Source: Clostridia bacterium
GTDB lineage: Bacteria; Bacillota; DSM-16504; Desulfitibacterales; Desulfitibacteraceae
Direction: 5' to 3'
Assembly (NCBI GenBank): GCA_018333845.1
Contig: JAGXSK010000365.1
Span: 1-7,555, forward strand
Length of the DNA stretch: 7,555 bases
Under the pieces are notes generated by a model. That model was not told where the DNA came from. It was given only the letters and a program-made list of their open reading frames with translations, and did not search any database. Below, one piece after another: positions 6,079-7,555 of the stretch (its first letter is position 1; each line of letters starts with the position of its first letter). The translations under genes were made by a program, and so were the position numbers.

Positions 6079-6681
6079 ATGAGGAGAGGTATATTTTTTG
6101 TTGTAATTGCATTTGCCCTGGGGGTATTATTTAACATTTCATGGAGTTTTAATAGCCATGAACTCTCAAATAATCTCCATGAGAGTTTGATAAGGTTTCA
6201 TGTAATTGCAAATAGTGATAGTGATGAAGACCAGAAGCTAAAGCTCAAGGTTAGAGATGTAATACTAGATAAAATAGAGCCGGAGCTCGAAAAAGCTGCA
6301 ACATTGGAAGAAGCCAGGGAGTATATTTCAAATAACCTTTTCTTACTTGAGGAGCTTGCCCAGGATGAAATTAATAAAATAGGTTACAATTATCAAACTG
6401 TAGCCATCCTGGGTAAAACTGACTACCCAACAAGGGCTTATGGGGACATTATTATGTCGGCCGGCACATACGAATCATTGAGGATAATAATTGGAGAGGG
6501 TAAAGGTTCTAACTGGTGGTGCGTCTTATTTCCCCCATTATGTTTTATAGACATTACCCATAGTATTGTACAAAACAAGGCCATGCCTGTAATGGGAATG
6601 GATGAGGAAAAGGATACTCATAAAAAACCAGTGCAAATTAAATTCAAATTTATAGAAATTATCAAAGATAAGCTAAAATAA
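6079..6681 (+). CDS. spoIIR: Stage II sporulation protein R, SpoIIR, intercellular signal for pro-sigma-E processing
   Basis: SpoIIR is made in the forespore under sigma-F, exported to the space between the two membranes, and triggers SpoIIGA to cleave pro-sigma-E in the mother cell. The protein has 200 residues (224 in B. subtilis). Residues 4-24 form a hydrophobic signal or anchor segment after Met-Arg-Arg. The family core is clear: IRFHVIANSDSDEDQKLKLKVRD (38-60), then an acidic helical region, PTRAYGDIIMSAGTYESLRIIIGEGKGSNWWCVLFPPLCF (117-156) and a short variable C-terminus. The two cysteines C148 and C155 in the WWCVLFPPLC block are family-typical. ATG 6079 has GAGGTG at 6065-6070. It lies 24 bp behind sigG, apparently in the same unit, and is the signal for the protease encoded by spoIIGA about 2 kb upstream. 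Confidence 0.96.
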   Translation: MRRGIFFVVIAFALGVLFNISWSFNSHELSNNLHESLIRFHVIANSDSDEDQKLKLKVRDVILDKIEPELEKAATLEEAREYISNNLFLLEELAQDEINKIGYNYQTVAILGKTDYPTRAYGDIIMSAGTYESLRIIIGEGKGSNWWCVLFPPLCFIDITHSIVQNKAMPVMGMDEEKDTHKKPVQIKFKFIEIIKDKLK

Positions 6682-6704
6682 GGAGTAGACCTCCTTATTT
6701 TTTT
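6675..6704 (+). terminator. Rho-independent terminator overlapping the spoIIR stop codon
   Basis: A perfect 9-bp stem, 6677-6685 with 6691-6699, can be extended to 11 bp by flanking A-T pairs. It closes a five-base loop and leads into seven T at 6698-6704. The spoIIR stop TAA (6679-6681) lies inside the left arm. The A-rich left flank means it could also act on the opposite strand. Confidence 0.9.
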
Positions 6705-6740
6705 ATACCCATACATTTTCAAATTTTTAAAGCATATACA

Positions 6741-6770
6741 TGGTATAGAAAAAGCTTTTTTTGTTATAGA
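6741..6770 (+). promoter_or_regulatory. Possible ymxH promoter region with two TGnTATAGA motifs
   Basis: TGGTATAGA at 6741-6749 and TGTTATAGA at 6762-6770 both look like extended -10 elements (TGn followed by a TATAAT-like hexamer). They lie exactly 21 bp apart. Neither has a convincing -35 hexamer at 16-18 bp. Because a terminator precedes this gap, a promoter for ymxH is expected between 6705 and 6806, and these are the best vegetative-type candidates. No sigma-E, -F or -G element of good quality was found. Confidence 0.3.
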
Positions 6771-6806
6771 GTGGACAAATAGTCGGCCAGTATGGGGGTG
6801 TAAGTT

Positions 6807-7076
6807 TTGTTGAAAATTTCAGACTTGAGGATGCGAGAGGTAATCAATATAGTTGACGGAAGACGCCTGGGTGAGATTAAGGATATAGAGCTTGATCTGG
6901 AAAGGGGAAGAATCAAGTCCATAATATTACCTGGGACTGGCAGCTTTTTTAGGTTTTTTGGCAGAAATGAAGATATAGTAGTTCCATGGGATAGAATCAA
7001 AAAGCTTGGAATTGATGTAATACTTGTGGAAATGCACAACTTTACAGATCCCAAGCATGAAGACAAGAATTGCTGA
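6807..7076 (+). CDS. ymxH: YlmC/YmxH family PRC-barrel protein
   Basis: This small protein of 89 residues belongs to the YlmC/YmxH group of PRC-barrel proteins, commonly annotated as sporulation-associated in Bacillota; its biochemical role is not known. The PRC-barrel pattern covers about residues 1-78: LKISDLRMREVINIVDGRRLGEIKDIELDLERGRIKSIIL, then GSFFRFFGRNEDIVVPWDRIKKLGIDVILVE. The C-terminal tail, HNFTDPKHEDKNC, is polar and ends in cysteine. There is no signal peptide or membrane segment, so it should be cytoplasmic. The start is TTG 6807, eight bases after the G-run of GGGGGTG (6794-6800); TTG 6810, giving LKISDL, is equally compatible with homologues. It stands alone between the spoIIR terminator and the pgeF promoter. 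The gene symbol could equally be ylmC, since the two names are used for the same family. Confidence 0.85.
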   Translation: MLKISDLRMREVINIVDGRRLGEIKDIELDLERGRIKSIILPGTGSFFRFFGRNEDIVVPWDRIKKLGIDVILVEMHNFTDPKHEDKNC

Positions 7077-7104
7077 CATGTCTTTTTGTTGTAAGGCAGT
7101 TGAT

Positions 7105-7134
7105 TTGACGAAAAGCAGTGCACTGCAATATAAT
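7105..7134 (+). promoter_or_regulatory. Sigma-A-type promoter for pgeF
   Basis: TTGACG at 7105-7110 (one mismatch to TTGACA) and a perfect TATAAT at 7129-7134 are separated by 18 bp. The expected start is near 7141, leaving a short leader before the GGGAGG ribosome binding site at 7156-7161. It is the best vegetative promoter in the window. Confidence 0.7.
7115..7126. repeat. Perfect 12-bp palindrome in the pgeF promoter spacer (possible operator)
   Basis: GCAGTGCACTGC is a perfect inverted repeat of two 6-bp arms without a gap. It lies wholly between the -35 and -10 elements, where a bound dimeric repressor would block RNA polymerase. It does not match the LexA, NrdR or Fur box as I know them, so no regulator is named. 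Confidence 0.5.
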
Positions 7135-7155
7135 TCTAGTTACAAAGCAAAATAT

Positions 7156-7161
7156 GGGAGG
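7156..7161 (+). promoter_or_regulatory. Ribosome binding site that implies an ATT start for pgeF
   Basis: GGGAGG lies 8 bases before ATT 7170. That spacing equals the GGAGG-to-start distance at sigG in this window. The only in-frame ATG, GTG or TTG between the upstream stop (TAG 7137-7139) and the conserved domain is GTG 7161, which overlaps this site. Confidence 0.6.
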
Positions 7162-7169
7162 TGTGTGTC

Positions 7170-7555
7170 ATTTATCGTTTAGAAGAAAAAGCTGGTCTTA
7201 TATATTATACCTTTGAACCTTTAAATAGATTTCAGGAAATAGTACACGGTTTTTCCACCAGGAAAGGCGGTACAAGCTTTCCACCCTATGACACATTAAA
7301 TTTGGGTCTCCACGTAGAGGATAAAAAAGCCTCTGTAATAGAAAATCGCAAGCGATTTGTCAATTCTTTAGGATATTCATTAGAGGATGCAGTTGCCCTG
7401 GAGCAGGTTCATGGCAATAAGGTTGTTGTTGTAAAGGAAAGTGATAAAGGCAGGGGTATGTTTAGTTATGAGGACTTCCTTGCTTCTGCTGATGGGATGG
7501 TTACAAATAAGCCGGGGATTCTGCTGACCACCTATTATGCCGATTGTGTCCCCTT
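7170..7555 (+). CDS. pgeF: PgeF/YlmD, laccase-domain (DUF152, Cu-oxidase_4) protein, N-terminal part
   Basis: This family, long annotated as polyphenol oxidase or laccase, is now described as peptidoglycan editing factor (E. coli YfiH/PgeF) and, for some members, as a purine nucleoside phosphorylase or adenosine deaminase. The first 128 residues are visible; the rest lies beyond the window. Motifs in order are VHGFSTRKGGTS (25-36), LNLGLHVEDK (43-52), EQVHGNKVVVV (78-88) with the zinc ligand H81, and SADGMVTNKPGILLTTYYADCVPL (106-129) with the second ligand C126. The third ligand would lie downstream. No ATG, GTG or TTG fits the start: the frame reads MYRLEEKAGLIYYTF-like sequence only if ATT 7170 initiates, eight bases after GGGAGG. 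It has its own promoter. In many Bacillota this gene stands near ylmC, as it does here. Confidence 0.92.
   Translation, partial: MYRLEEKAGLIYYTFEPLNRFQEIVHGFSTRKGGTSFPPYDTLNLGLHVEDKKASVIENRKRFVNSLGYSLEDAVALEQVHGNKVVVVKESDKGRGMFSYEDFLASADGMVTNKPGILLTTYYADCVP

Noticed and set aside
6710..6717. CATACATT as a sigma-E -10 element for ymxH
   Set aside because: It matches the -10 consensus, but the place for the -35 falls within the spoIIR terminator stem and shows no resemblance to the sigma-E -35.
7060..7087. AAGACA/TGTCTT hairpin plus T-run at the end of ymxH as a terminator
   Set aside because: The stem is a 6-bp one with only two G-C pairs and a 13-base loop; too weak to call, though it could act as an inefficient terminator.

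Overview
This window carries the 3' end of a dcw (division and cell wall) cluster running directly into the core genes of sporulation cell-fate control, all on the + strand. The organism is very probably a spore-forming, AT-rich Bacillota of the class Clostridia. It has FtsQ/DivIB, the small basic protein Sbp, FtsA and FtsZ, followed by SpoIIGA, SigE, SigG and SpoIIR, then a YlmC/YmxH PRC-barrel protein and the start of PgeF (YlmD). The sigma factors are recognisable almost residue for residue against Bacillus subtilis SigE and SigG. No mobile element, CRISPR array, RNA gene or foreign-looking segment is visible, and the longest stretch without a gene is about 210 bp.

Layout: (1) 1-458, C-terminal part of ftsQ/divIB; 471-800, sbp; 884-2116, ftsA; 2130-3179, ftsZ, closed by a rho-independent terminator (3211-3245). 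A sigma-H-like promoter lies just before ftsA. (2) 3389-4327, spoIIGA and 4373-5098, sigE, preceded by a vegetative-type promoter with an abnormally long spacer overlapping a possible Spo0A box, and closed by a strong terminator (5128-5154). (3) 5260-6054, sigG and 6079-6681, spoIIR, preceded by a sigma-F-type promoter and closed by a terminator whose stem overlaps the spoIIR stop codon. (4) 6807-7076, ymxH. (5) From 7170, pgeF, cut by the window end, with its own sigma-A-type promoter that has a perfect 12-bp palindrome in its spacer.

How the genes work together: FtsA and FtsZ build the division ring, including the polar ring at sporulation onset. SpoIIGA is the membrane protease that matures pro-sigma-E in the mother cell. 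SpoIIR is the forespore-secreted signal that switches SpoIIGA on. SigG is the late forespore sigma factor. The inferred promoters fit this sequence of events: sigma-H for ftsAZ, Spo0A with sigma-A for spoIIGA-sigE, and sigma-F for sigG-spoIIR. Substrate, protease, signal and the next sigma factor thus sit in two adjacent transcription units.

Nothing here looks like a wholly new system. The points most worth a second look are regulatory: an 11-bp perfect complementarity between the sigE Shine-Dalgarno sequence and its own Pro-Pro-Pro codons; the 21-bp spacer of the spoIIGA promoter; the sigma-H-like ftsA promoter; sigG and spoIIR apparently sharing one sigma-F promoter; an apparent ATT start codon for pgeF; and the palindrome inside the pgeF promoter. 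All promoter calls are made by eye from consensus matches.
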